Positions 47,352-58,049 of a stretch of DNA of 64,000 bases are shown here, piece by piece. The notes beneath the pieces are model-generated. The model saw nothing but the letters and a program-made list of their open reading frames with translations. It searched no databases and was not told where the DNA came from. Both the position numbers and the translations under genes were made by a program. Source of the stretch: Rutstroemia sp. NJR-2017a BVV2 (taxonomy: Eukaryota; Ascomycota; Leotiomycetes; Helotiales; Rutstroemiaceae); the NCBI GenBank assembly GCA_002946415.1, contig NJPS01000043.1, positions 310,001 to 374,000 of the forward strand, read 5' to 3'. How positions within the stretch are numbered: position 1 is the first letter of the stretch; each line of letters starts with the position of its first letter.

Positions 47352-48267
47352 AGATTTGCAGCAGAGGGATGAGGGGAAAAGGGTCCGTCGTGAGTAAAAA
47401 AAAAAGTGGTTTATTAGATGGCGGATGTCTGTTGTCTGTTGGTCATGTAACCAATGCAGTGATGGGACTAGTGTACGGTAGTAATACTGTGGCTGATATT
47501 GAGGTTCTAATACGTATGTACGTACGTACATATTAGTAAATTTAATAATACTGAGGATATACTAGAATACCGGAATTTGGGATGGAATGTAGGATGATTA
47601 CCTGATCAGGCAAGAAGACTAAAGAACGTCGCTTCATAATTACCTAATTAGGAGGTTCAAATTCCTGAGAGATCTGGAATGTACTACATTCCAGTAATTC
47701 AGTATACGGCTAATATTAGTGGTATGAAATCCATTAATAATTACTGGAATACATCCTCAAAATCCAGTACGTCTCACTAAAGTGGGGCGTATGCAAAATA
47801 CTGAAAATACTACTCCCATCACTGAACCAATGTAGGGCCGTATAGATATTATACTTAGTGCTTTCAGGTATCAGAATAACTTCTGAATAAAATTGAGAAT
47901 TTACTAGTATGGTCGTGGTATGGCGCCTCTAAGGCAGTCTTAGAAAGGCTCTAAGTGAGCGGAACTCGAACTACAGCGAAGCATCAAGGAAGAGAGCTGT
48001 ATTGTAGGTAGAGCATAACGACCAATATATATTATTCTCTACTTCGCGTACTACGGTGTCCATACCCCCAACTGTTTGTGCTGCGCCGCACGCAAGAAGG
48101 CACAGGTGTTCACGCTCGCCAAGTACTGCTCCTATCCATCACATCAACACTATATATAATCCCGCTTCCCTCCTATTTTCTGCAATCTTCAATATCTCGC
48201 AACACAAATATCCCACTCAGTTTTCTTATTCCCAAACAACAATCCAATCTTTAACACTCAATAAAAC
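47352..48267. other. AT-rich intergenic region
   Basis: About 900 bp, markedly AT-rich and without coding signal. It contains a near-perfect palindrome at 47674-47694 and several related CTGGAAT/ATTCCAG words nearby (for example 47739-47750). The end near 48150 carries a TATA box for the downstream pseudogene. Confidence 0.45.
48151..48160 (+). promoter_or_regulatory. TATA box upstream of the FAD monooxygenase pseudogene
   Basis: TATATATAAT lies about 108 bp before the ATG at 48268 and is followed by a CT/CA-rich leader. The core promoter looks intact although the coding sequence is interrupted. Confidence 0.5.
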
Positions 48268-49815
48268 ATGGAGAAGTCCTCTAATAAGCTCCGCATCGCC
48301 ATTATTGGCGGTGGCCTCGCAGGCGCAACCCTGATCCGTGCCCTGCAGAAGCACCCGCGTCTTTCCGTCTCAATTTTCGAGTCCGCGTCTACATTCAGCG
48401 AGCGCGGCGCCGCCGTCGGTATCGCCACCAACGCGCTATCCGCTCTGCAAGAACTGGAGTTCGTGAATGTGATGGAAGCTGCGGGCGCGGTGCAAATGAA
48501 TAGCACGCGCGCCATTATCGTGAGTTGATTTCGGGGTGCAGCGAATGACAATAGTGATGTGTACAGGGATCCGGACCGCATGCGGGGACCGTACTGTTTG
48601 ATCTCGCGAGCGAGATGCAGGGGCAAGTGGTGCATCGTGCCGAGTTGCTGAAGGCGCTGCTCAAGCCTGTGTCCGGGGAGGCGATGCAGACGAGTAAGAA
48701 AGTCACCCGCATCACGGAGAATGCAGATGGTGGGGGCGTGACGCTCGAGTTCACGGATGGAACTCAAGTCACTGCTGATGCGGTGATTGGTGCGGATGGA
48801 ATCCATGGCTTTGTGAGGGGGTATGTGCTCGGCAACGAGCACCCCGCGGTTAAGGCCTAATTCGCGGGGTTCTGGGACTGTAGGACGCTGGTCCCGATTT
48901 AGACGGCGCGCGAAGCGCTAGGGGAGGAATACTTTAAGGAGCAAAGACAGTATGCGTGGAGCGGTGATGGCGGCTTTATTATGCATGATGTTCTGGACAG
49001 AGGAGAGACAGTGCAGTAAGTGCAATTTGGTTTGAGACTGACCAACTCACAAAAAGGATGAGAACAATGAAGGAAAAAGATTTCAATCCCTTTTGCTGAT
49101 CTTTGGGCAGATGCGTAGCATCCGTCATGACAGACGAAGCATGGGATGAAAACGAATGGAGAAGAGATCTCGACCGTGCCGGCCTCGAGAAAGCACTTGC
49201 GTCTTGGACTAATTCGCCTATCAAGCAACCCATGATCGAGGTGCGTACTAACAAACGAGAACACTACTAGGAGCTTAATGAACTAACGTACCACCTTCCA
49301 TCCTCAGCTTCTCCTCAAGAACCCCGACCTCAAAGCATTCGCCCAATACCACCACAAAGAAAATGCACCCACCTACACCAAAGGTTCAGTGTGCATCCTC
49401 GGCGACGCCGCGCACGCCATGACTCCGTGGCAGGGTTCCGGCGCTGGGCAAGCCATGTAAGCCCTCCCACTTTTCCTCCCCTCTTCCCAACAAAACTAAT
49501 GTATTACCCCCGCCACAAAGCGAAGATGTCCTAATCCTCTCCACGCTCCTCTCACGCATCACCACACCCGCGCAGATTCCCACCGCGTTCAAGGTCTACG
49601 ACGAGATCCGACGTCCGCGTTCCCAAGAAGTCGTCGCTTCGAGTGCGATTACGGGGCGTATATTTTGCGGGGGTGAGGAGAGCGTAGGATTGAATCCTGA
49701 TGCGCTGAGAGGGGCGCTTGGGACAAGGTGGAATTTTATATATGGCATTGATATGAGGAAGTACAAGGAGGAGGCAGTGGAGTTGTTTGAGAAGTTGGAT
49801 GGAGGAAGCGCATAG
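48268..49815 (+). pseudogene. Salicylate-hydroxylase-like FAD monooxygenase pseudogene with two in-frame stops
   Basis: Five exons can be joined in frame (48268-48519, 48567-49015, 49111-49240, 49308-49456, 49521-49815; 425 codons). They encode a complete class A FAD monooxygenase: RIAIIGGGLAGATLIRAL, the DG motif AVIGADGIHGFV and the GD motif VCILGDAAHAMTPWQGSGAG. Exon 2 contains TAA at 48858 and TAG at 48900, inside the normally conserved HPAVKA...FAGFWDCRTLVP region. Both fit C-to-T changes of Gln codons (CAA, CAG). Splice sites, frame and all later motifs are intact, so inactivation looks recent. A perfect GTATGT donor at 48821 with TTTAG at 48902 would remove both stops, but the 82-nt span shifts frame and meets a new stop. 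The ancestral enzyme would hydroxylate an aromatic acid or polyketide-like substrate. Confidence 0.85.
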
Positions 49816-50654
49816 GATTGCACCTAGTTTTGGAGATATAGAGCAGCTGCGAAGAGCTAGTGCTGGTGCATGGTGGTACGAAGGTTCCAGATTGTTTAAT
49901 TCGCCTGAGATCTTCGGATAGCTGTTGTGGCTAGGATTGAGACTTGAGACGCGAGTGACGAGCTACCTACTTACTTACTTGTGTCCGATTACCTGGGAGT
50001 CTTTACACCTTTGCAAGAGTATATATACTGATTAAATTTCTATCTCTCTCTCTCCATCTCTATGTATATCTCTATCCCTATCTCCATCTCTATCTCTATC
50101 TCGTTATATCTAGCCGATCTATATCTATATATCTTAAACAAAAGAACCAAAACCAGTATAACCACCCCCTCTTTCTATCTATAATATATAACCCCATCTG
50201 CAGTGTTTCCCTTCTGTCTATCAATTCTCAATTCCTCAATCTCACAACCCCCTGCAGCATATACCCATCGTACCACCTTGTTCTCTTGATATTCAAACCC
50301 AGTCCCCGGCCAGCGGCCGGACTACGACGCTACAGCCTACTTGAGGACTTGATTTGTTATGTGATGAGTGCAGTTGTGTAGAATTGTGAGTGGGAGTGGA
50401 AGTGAGGGTGTTTGGGAAGTGGGCTAAGGGCTCGCGATGACTCGGTGAGGAGGAGGAGGAGATTCAGGAGAAGGAAGAGGATGAGAAGTTAGCACTGTGT
50501 CAGCTAGCTAGCTGGAAAGTGATATCTGCTTACGGGATATGCTTCAAAGGCTTGAAAAGAAGAAAATTGAACGGAGTGTATAATGATAATTGAATTGGGT
50601 GATGCTATGCTAGCTGGAAAGCCGAGATTTAATTTGTACAACAAAAAACCAAAG
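49816..50654. other. Intergenic with pyrimidine microsatellite
   Basis: About 840 bp lying downstream of both flanking genes. No gene is visible. Contains the TCTATCTC-type microsatellite and GA-rich tracts near 50445-50475. Confidence 0.5.
50040..50110. repeat. CT-rich microsatellite (TCTATCTC-like)
   Basis: Imperfect repeats of TCTC, TCTATC and CCATCTC on the plus strand over roughly 70 bases. Simple-sequence DNA without coding potential. Confidence 0.85.
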
Positions 50655-51874
50655 CTATTCCTTTGCATCATGAATCTGCGTAATCTTGAACATTTGCTCA
50701 GAGTAAGAGTTAAACGTCACAGGCTCATATACCTGCTTTCCATGAGCGGCAACAAGAGAGGGCTGAGGCTCGATCACTCCATCTGGAAGTGGCACCACAA
50801 AATATGGTATCGAATATCTAACCGGCGTTGGTTCTCCGCTAGCCTTTCCGGATATCACGACGCGATGAAGAGCAGATGGATAGAAGCCTAATGAGTTGTG
50901 GAAATTAGTACGAGTGTGATATCGGTATGATGCTCTATCTTTTGGATGCCAGGAAACTTACCGTTGGAAATGCGCTGGAACATATCGCCTATGTTCATAT
51001 ATACGATTCCTTCGTGAGGAGTGGCTGGGATGAATTCACCAGTTTTCCGATCGCCAAATTCCAGTCCCCCGCTTGCGTCTTGGAACAGGAGAGTAAAAGA
51101 GCTAACTCAGTCAGCCAGGCTAGCAGGTAAAGTTGTCTCAGACTTACCTCCAATCTGTATGGGCTCCAAGTCTTCCGATGTCTTTGTTCTTGAGCATCTC
51201 GCTAGAGATAGAGGGGTAGTGAAGGAAACGTAGCTGGTTCTCATGACCAGTGTGCAATGCCCGAACGCTCTCGGCTTCACGTTCTGTCAAGTCCAAACTC
51301 ATAATCAAGGCATCAAGAATGGCATTCGCGGTGTTGTTTAGCTTCCAGAATAGCTCTGTGGCATCCTTGCGGAACCCGGGGAGAACTTCCTCGGGGAGCC
51401 AAATGTTGTACTGAATGCTGTTTTCCTCGCTGCCAACTTCGTAGCTCTCCTATTAATCCACGCCAAAAGAATATCAGCACATAAATCAAACAAAAAGTTA
51501 CCACGAGCACATACCTTGTAGTCCGACGCATTTAGATATTCATCTTTCTCCGCCGAATTATCCGTTTCAGTCGCAGTCTTGGCTGCACCCTTTTCCCTAC
51601 CCATACCAGAATACCCTCTATGGGGAACAACGGCATCTGGATGAGGTGCTTTCATTTTATCTTCATAAGGAAGATCGAAGAGCTTTTTAACTAAAGCAAA
51701 AGCTTCTTTGAGCGAATCCGAGGAGACTCCGTGACCAGATATACCAACGCTTCCATTTATATGTCCTTTCTCCGCCAGGTCTTTCGCTGCCCGTCTGCGC
51801 GATTCGAGATTACCTCCAGATGTGAAGGGTGAGAGATCAACAATAGGAACGAAAGACGTTCCGTTTGAAGCCAT
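50655..51874 (-). CDS. 2-oxoglutarate/Fe(II)-dependent oxygenase (IPNS-like)
   Basis: Predicted 344-aa protein from exons 51515-51874, 51148-51449, 50962-51101 and 50655-50887 (minus strand), all in frame. The N-terminal DIOX_N region reads FVPIVDLSPFTSGGNLESRR and VGISGHGVSSDSLKEAFALV. The iron ligands are HTD in LGAHTDW and the distal His in PSALHRVV; the 2OG-binding Arg-x-Ser is in RYSIPYFVVPLP. These fit the isopenicillin-N-synthase-like non-haem oxygenase superfamily, soluble enzymes that hydroxylate, desaturate or cyclise small molecules. Substrate is unknown. All active-site residues are present and no stop interrupts the frame, so it appears functional, unlike its neighbours at 48.3-49.8 and 52.6-54.0 kb. 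The start ATG is 51874; an in-frame TTG upstream is disregarded. Confidence 0.9.
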
Positions 51875-52620
51875 GATGTGATTATGATGCAACGAATTGA
51901 TTCGGCTAAGATGGAGGTTATACTTTCAAAGTAGTAGTTATTCGGGGCAGGAATTCCTTTTATTCATTAATCACCGTACTGCAGGGCTTTTCAAAGGGTG
52001 TTGTAGGTTTGGTGCATGTATCGGCTAATTCCTTGATACTAGGTTACAGCATTGTGCCCCCCATGTTGCGGCACAGTGCATACCAACAGAAAAATTTAGC
52101 TGCATTGCGTAGCAGGGATGTAAGTTCAGACATGATCACTGAGTTTATGTGTTCCGGTCCATACACAAATATCCTCATTTCATGAATGGACTACGTCCAT
52201 TGCCGACGCGAAAATCTCCGATTTTCGGCGGAAGTATGAGCGATCGCCCAATCGTAAGCCTTCTACATCGGTAGACAGTTGCCGGATTCTATGGTAACGG
52301 TTCATCGATTCGCAGTATACCAGTGACCTGAGAAGGTTTGCAAATGAAACGAATAATTGTAAAGTTTCCTGCTTGCTCCTCGTTCAGTTTGAGTGCCTGA
52401 AATTTCCTGCTCCCCTTCAATTACTTTCCTACTTCCGAAATATAAGCAATCCCGACACGGTTACACAGATTTCATAAGAGCGCAGCCCAGTGGTCGCCAG
52501 CGCCAAAATGGGCAATCACAACCTCATCGCGTAAGAAAACCTCTGCCTAGTCGTGTAATTCGTAAAAATTGCTTTCACTCGTGTTGGTTTAGGATTTAAC
52601 TGACCGCCGAACCAGCACCA
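51875..52620. other. Intergenic, 2OG oxygenase to MFS relic
   Basis: About 750 bp between the divergent 2OG oxygenase and the MFS relic. No gene supported. Should include the oxygenase promoter. Confidence 0.45.
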
Positions 52621-54033
52621 TGACAACAGTATCCAAGGCTGTATTAGGTGAAATCATACGAGATTTCTATTCATCCAACGTGACACTAGAGTCCCTGGCC
52701 ATATATCTCCACTGAATTGGCTATTGTCTTGGACCCCTTGATAATTGCGCCTTTGAGTGAGGTTTATGGAAGGATATGGCTTCTGTGTATAGCGCATGTA
52801 ATCTTCCTTGGTTCCATTGTTTGTGCATCGAGTCACAACCTGGAGTTGTTCATTGCCAGTGGCTTCCGAGCCAGCATGGGCTTTGCCGGGATTGTCTTCG
52901 ACTCTTCGTTTTGCTTGGTACAGCAGTGGTCACTGATCTCAGAAAACGATGGAATGAGCATTGCTTTGGCTATCATTTATATAGGTATTAGCCTGGTTTG
53001 TTCATGATTGTTCTTGTCATTTCAGACTTTGAGACTCACATTTAATAGGGTTCATCATTAGGTACATACCGATTTAAATGAACCGATCTGCAACATCCCC
53101 CTATGTCTGTCTCACTCACACAATCGAGTTTATTCTGGGACCAAAGATGGGTGCTTTCATTGCTGAGAGAACTAGTTGGCGATGGATCTTGTAGTCATGC
53201 ACCATCGCCGTGAGCATCCAGGCTGCATCCTAGTGCTTCTTTTGTCTGGCCTTCGAATTTCCCACCATGAAAAATTTGGCATACTAGCAATCTAGGCCTT
53301 TTACTTTTTGAGGGAAACGTGGTTCATTTTTGCAAGTGCGCGAAGCAGCAAAACCCCAACACATTAAAACTCTCCAGTTCGCGAGCGGTCTCAGGCTAGG
53401 ATATTCAAAGATATTTGGGTGCCCGAGTGCTGATCCGATCTTTTATCGTTCTTCTCGTCGCTTTGTATACTACTGTCAGTCTGTTTTCAGTCTGCCACTC
53501 AAGGCTACCTAATTTTCAGGCTTGTTCTGGCAACTCTCGGTCTTGTGTTCCAAACAAACACGAGTTTTCAGCCGGTGCTAGCGGCGTGGCATATCTATAT
53601 TTGACTATGGAGTTCCTTGCCGATTACTTTACCTTGAACAGATTATCCGACGAATATGCAAGAAGTATGGAGGGAAGATACGACACGTATAAACCGGAAT
53701 ATCGCCTACCATCGCTAGTTGTGGGTGCGGGGATCATTCCAGGAGGCTTATTCTGGTATCATGGTATGGATGGCGCACACACCTCACTCAACCATGCCCA
53801 TTATTCGGAGTAGTTTGTTCGCTGTGGGGTTTATGTTGACGTTTATTGCAGCAATAATGTACGTATCCGCAATATGGAGCAGGTGCAATAGGTGCTTGTA
53901 CGTCTGTGGTGTCAGTTTGTGGAGCTCTGTTGCCTCTTGCTGTAAGATTAAGGTTTCAGCCACAGCTATCATAGATAGCGTATTACTTAGTGGGCTACCC
54001 GTGACCGCTCAGGGCTGGAGTGTGTATGCTTGA
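52621..54033 (+). pseudogene. Degenerate MFS drug:H+ antiporter (DHA1-like) relic
   Basis: Scattered MFS segments occur in order but in changing frames. The start MTTVSKAVLGEI is followed by SSNVTLESLAIY, then PLIIAPLSEVYGR, the diagnostic DHA1 signature, then SSHNLELFIASGFRASMGFA. After a break comes GPKMGAFIAERTSWRWIL, followed by in-frame stops TAG at 53192 and TAG at 53231. Later pieces include FLADYFTLNRLSDEYARSME and, in another frame, ACTSVVSVCGALLPLAVR near the normal C-terminal helices. No set of introns removes all stops and shifts. The intact ancestor would have been a 12-TM plasma-membrane exporter, a common partner in toxin or metabolite gene clusters. Boundaries are approximate. 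Confidence 0.82.
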
Positions 54034-54258
54034 GAAAAGTGAAACAAACAGGCCCTCATGAGGTTCAATGTGCAGTGAGAGAGTAATAAGTAATATTGTG
54101 TTACTTGTTATGATACTTTTACGCCTCATCATAGATCGTGAGCTAGTGTTTGAGATTTGAGCTACTCCTATCCATAAATACCAAGGCCCCGGGTCACCTA
54201 ACTAAACCGGCATTCATAAAAGCAGACATCCCATATATTGACGAATTCGACCAAGCCT

Positions 54259-55101
54259 CTACTCTTCCCAAGAATATACAGTTTTTCCCTCACCAAATTT
54301 GCCCCCTTTTGGCCTCCACATTAGCCAGGTTCGAGCAGGTTCAGGAGCAACGGTCTTCTTCAGTTCATTCCACTCGGTTGTGTCTTGACCATCTGGAATA
54401 GGCGGGAAGTCAAGGAAGAACGGTCTGACCGCAACGAAACCGTGAGCTTCGTATAGTTTCTTTCCAGTGTCCGTAGATTCGACAAATGCTTCCAATCCCA
54501 TTTCGTCGGCAAGTTTGCAGCCCCAATCTACTGTCAAACTACCAGCTCCCTTGCGGCGATATTGTGGAGCTATGAAACATATGTTCAGAACTGCAGTCTC
54601 AGATTAGCTTTGTGGCTTATGTTGTGTGAAGTTCTCACAAGTAGTAGAAGAAGGGACACATACGCAAGTGTGGGCGATTCATCACCGATGGGCGACCTGC
54701 AAAGAATACTTGCAGTATATGGTTGGATGCAACTTTCATTGGACCTATTTAGGCATGTTATGTTAGCAAATTTTCTTGATTCTCTGAAGTCTCTAGATAA
54801 TACCTTCGGGCCACCAATATGCTGGCAGCGCTGGCTGCGGTGTCTCAAATGGATTTTTTTCATGAACCATCCATTCAGCACCACCAATGACTTTCCCAGT
54901 GTTCTTGTCCTCTACCTTCAACCAGCGGCTGTTTGGCATACTTTTATGCCATGTCCATTGACGTTCGGTGCATTCATCGATATTGGGGCCTTTCATAACC
55001 TGCCAGAAAGTATTTAGAGGTTCTTCATAGGCTTCATGTTCGGCTTTGATAACCTCTGCGAATTCAGTCGCGTTGGCCACTTCAGAAACCTGGAAAACCA
55101 T
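54259..55101 (-). CDS. GNAT-family N-acetyltransferase
   Basis: Predicted 236-aa protein from exons 54804-55101, 54664-54744 and 54259-54590 (minus strand), frame kept at each join. The N-terminal part (KAEHEAYEEPLNTFWQVMKG, KVEDKNTGKVIGGAEWMVHE) is typical of fungal GNAT proteins acting on small molecules. The acetyl-CoA motif A is APQYRRKGAGSLTVDWGCKL, matching Q/R-x-x-G-x-G/A. The C-terminal beta-strand region is GKKLYEAHGFVAVRPFFLDF. Substrate unknown; fungal relatives often sit near secondary-metabolism genes and may detoxify or modify products, which is inference. The acetyl-CoA site is intact. Confidence 0.85.
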
Positions 55102-56066
55102 CTCGTATAATATCAGTTGAACGATAGTGTGGGGTGAAGTATCTGGATGAATTTCTTTTTGGCGTTTAAGAGGAATCGTTAGAATGGTGCTACATAATAT
55201 ATCTCAGACTGCCTTGAGATTAGCAGCCTTGAATGGGACAGGTCTTCTGTGGGGACGATACAGCCGATGTCACAACAATAGAATCATTTGCTCTTCAATG
55301 TGACCTAAATGCACGTTGGTGGCGATGCTCACAGGTTCACTAGAAGAGAGGTCTCATTCGGTCTGTTGGGTCGAATCAGGAATACCGATAAAAGAAAACG
55401 CCACGCAATTACATCTCAACTACATATACAAGCAAGAACTATATTTATCACGAGTCCATGTAACAATATGCAGTGCTTGTTACTTACTCGCCGCATATGT
55501 GTGCGAAACTGAAAGGTTATCCTCTAAAAGTACATTGCTCCGCACTACATCATGCTGAAGATAAGGAATCTGGAATGTCGCACATATTGTAACGTAGAGA
55601 ATGGGCGTCTTACATGGTGCGGGATATTTTTTGGATGGTACTGCAGGGGTGGTATATTTGGGTGGTATTGAACATGTAGTACATTCCAACTGTGGAGTCG
55701 CGCCGTGCCCCTCCCCGCCATCTGCTCGGCCCTCGGGTGATTCCCCTTTCGGTGCTGGAAGCATCAAGGCGATGGAGGTAGGTTCTGATGTAGCCTTTGC
55801 TGATCTTGAGTTGAGAGAAAGCGCTTGCGGACTTTCCTTTGAATGTTTGTTATGATCTTAATTCTTGGAACTGATCTTCCAAAAAAGGAAAAAGAAATAT
55901 TAGTGTACGGGAAGTAAAGAGGGATTGGTTGGGTTGTATTTTTAGTCAAATTTACTTCATGACAGTCTTTTTCGTTCGTTCATGAAGTTACAATCTTCCT
56001 CATAGCTCGGAACTATCTACAGGCCAATACTCAAGTTCGGATACATAGTTGGGTTTCCAAATGAAT
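55102..56066. other. Intergenic, GNAT to UstYa-like gene
   Basis: About 965 bp. ORFs here (for example 55601-55855) are Gly/Ser-rich by chance and carry no domain. I see nothing I can name. Confidence 0.45.
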
Positions 56067-57069
56067 TTAATTCCCATCTCTCCATTCCGGCCCTACGAGG
56101 ACAGGCGAAAACCCAATCTCCCTTTCTTTTGACCAAGCTTCTATCGCTGCAAAATCAACACAAACACGTTGAGAGTTGGTCTTTGTACGAGGCTTCGTTT
56201 CATTTCCCACCCATTCAAACGTGTAAAGAGCAGTGTTTCCTGCGCACATAAGTGAAAGTCTGATTACTTCAATGCAATGATCTGTAAAATGTTAAGCCCA
56301 TTCACGATAAGACTGAACTTCTACCACTCACTAAGATGGTATAGTTCATATGCAGGCGGTACATCAGTCTTATATATATGAAGCTTCAGGCGCCGCTAAA
56401 TAGTCAGCATAGCTTCACTTCACTCAACAGTTACCGCTACCGACTTACCAGACAGTGTAATTCGTGATACACTCCGAGTGATCCCATATATCCACCACCC
56501 TTAACCTCGACCGATTCTTCCGGACTTTCCTGAGCAAGGAGCATTTCATCGTACGTCAAGCGAATGAGGGTTGCTAGAGTTGGTGAAGCGTTAGTTCTCA
56601 AGGAAGGATGCTAGGGCCTTGTGTCTAACTTACGATAAACCAAATCCATCCACGCTTTAAATGAAGCTTTATCTGATGGTGCACTAGCGAAGACGGAGTC
56701 TCCCAGATCTTCCACGACGGCACTTTTCTGGACAGTATAGCCAACGGCGGTATTCGCCGGCGCTTTCGAATTTTAGTGAACCATCAGTGACATGCAGGAA
56801 GACATACAGTATGGAATACTAGGCACGCGGGGGTTGGAGATATTGAACCCCCGACTTAACAGAATGAGCATAATGGTTATTGTCACCAAAAAGTAAGCGC
56901 CGAGGAAACTCGCAAGACATAAGACCCAAGAAATGTTGACATGGCGAGTGTATTGTGCGAGGGGGCTTCGTTTGTTGTACTCGTCATGGTGACTGTAGGA
57001 CTGGAACGAAACCTCTGACTCGGAGTCTGATTCTGTGAGGTTTTCACGAAGCAATTTGGAAGTGTTCAT
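56067..57069 (-). CDS. UstYa-like (DUF3328) oxidase
   Basis: Predicted 264-aa protein from exons 56808-57069, 56634-56762, 56449-56573, 56332-56395 and 56067-56281 (minus strand); introns of 45, 60, 53, 53 and frame kept throughout. An N-terminal cytosolic segment precedes one membrane helix (WVLCLASFLGAYFLVTITIM), then a lumenal domain starting SPANTAVGY. Both family motifs are present: YHELHCLRRLKLHIY and HLNHCIEVIRLSLMC, each with the HxxHC core. UstYa-type proteins catalyse oxidative cyclisation or halogenation steps in fungal RiPPs (ustiloxin, asperipin) and some non-ribosomal products such as cyclochlorotine. The substrate here is not known. An in-frame ATG at 57246 could extend the N-terminus. 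It is transcribed divergently from the secreted-peptide gene at 57843. Confidence 0.85.
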
Positions 57070-57842
57070 TTCTTGGTTAAAGTCAAGAAGGGTGTTTGAA
57101 AAAGAAGATAATGACCGAGGATTCAATGATGGAGAAGAAACGGGAAGTGATAGAGGGATAGTTGTGAGCTTCTTCAATTTTTCACACACCCATGTTGACA
57201 CTAACAACACCAACATCGAGTCGGTTTCTGCATATTGCCTCTGCATTGGCGATGCTAGATCTTCAACACTACCCCGGCCTTCTCGTATGTCCAAATGTTG
57301 GGGCTCATCCAAAGCATGACAAATTCTTCGTATAATCCTGTTTTTCTGCTCCCGATAATGGCAGAGCCTTTCAAGTGGTCAATACTGTTATGCATGCAAT
57401 ACAAGGACGAGATGGTCTCTCCTATGCAATTATTCTCTTTAACCAATCACCATTTATGATCAGAGGAAGTTTGTTCTGCATATCTAGACCCTTGGCAATC
57501 GGTTAGTCCGAAGGGTTGGATGGAATCATGGAAGATGTAGTAACCAGCAACCACGCGATTGCCAGATGCTTCAAGAATCAAGATCTATACAAGGTAAAGC
57601 ATTCACAGTTAAAACGCTTCAGTCACCTTCCACATTGAGATCAGCTCAGCTTTCGCATTATAAAAAGCTCAATATGTCCCTACTGGCAACAAAAGTCCAT
57701 CCCCAAAACGCATAGCAATCGATCGCAAAGCAGTCTAATACAACATCAACATCTATACCACCCAACATCTCAGAGCTGCTTAGTCTCAATTCACTTCTCG
57801 AAAATTAAAGCAACACTCGAGAACTCCATTTCAGCAGTCAAG
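57070..57842. promoter_or_regulatory. Bidirectional promoter region between UstYa-like and secreted-peptide genes
   Basis: About 770 bp between two divergent starts. The right end contains TATAAAAAG at 57660-57668 followed by a CA/CT-rich leader of about 175 bases before the peptide ATG, the layout of a strongly expressed fungal gene. The left end has no clear TATA for the UstYa-like gene. Co-regulation is plausible but unproven. Confidence 0.5.
57660..57668 (+). promoter_or_regulatory. TATA box of the secreted-peptide gene
   Basis: TATAAAAAG lies about 183 bp upstream of the ATG at 57843, followed by a C/A-rich leader. Good match to a fungal core promoter by sequence. Confidence 0.55.
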
Positions 57843-58049
57843 ATGCAATTCAAGCCCGTCGTCATCCTTTCCTTGTTGGCTTTTGTCACCAACATCGCTT
57901 TCGCAGCACCTATTGACGGTAAGTTCTTCATCACTTTCACTTGAAATGTATGGGATTGACCTTTTATGAAAGAGCTATGTGCAGAGACCACCGATGCCAC
58001 CGATGCCACCGAGATTACGGCAGTGAGATGTTTCAAGGCTAGATCTTGA
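57843..58049 (+). CDS. Small secreted peptide precursor (46 aa)
   Basis: Two exons, 57843-57918 and 57985-58049, joined across a 66-nt GTAAGT...GTGCAG intron, encode 46 residues. The start MQFKPVVILSLLAFVTNIAF followed by AAPID is a clear signal peptide. The remaining roughly 25 residues contain the triplet repeat DATDATE and end VRCFKARS with a single Cys. I recognise no family. The neighbouring divergent UstYa-like gene and TATA/leader architecture support a real gene. Known UstYa-processed precursors carry repeated cores bounded by Kex2 KR sites; none is seen here. A GTGAGA donor-like word at 58023 could open a second intron; an AG at 58103-58104 would give the alternative tail TPFETLGHPFEFLEKAG. 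The C-terminus is therefore uncertain. A minus-strand ORF over the same region is a shadow. Confidence 0.6.

Noticed and set aside
47645..47675. GGTTCAAATTCC resembling a tRNA B box
   Set aside because: No A box, no acceptor-stem complement and no anticodon arm in the preceding 90 bases.
48821..48902. Cryptic intron (GTATGT...TTTAG) that would remove both stops of the FAD monooxygenase
   Set aside because: The span is 82 nt, so splicing shifts frame and meets a TAG soon after. The spanned sequence also encodes conserved family residues.
57791..58036. Minus-strand ORF over the peptide gene that starts like a signal peptide (KHLTAVISVASVASVVSA)
   Set aside because: It starts at a TTG, spans the plus-strand intron and arises from the reverse complement of the GATGCCACC repeat. 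The plus-strand gene has an ATG, TATA, leader and consensus intron.
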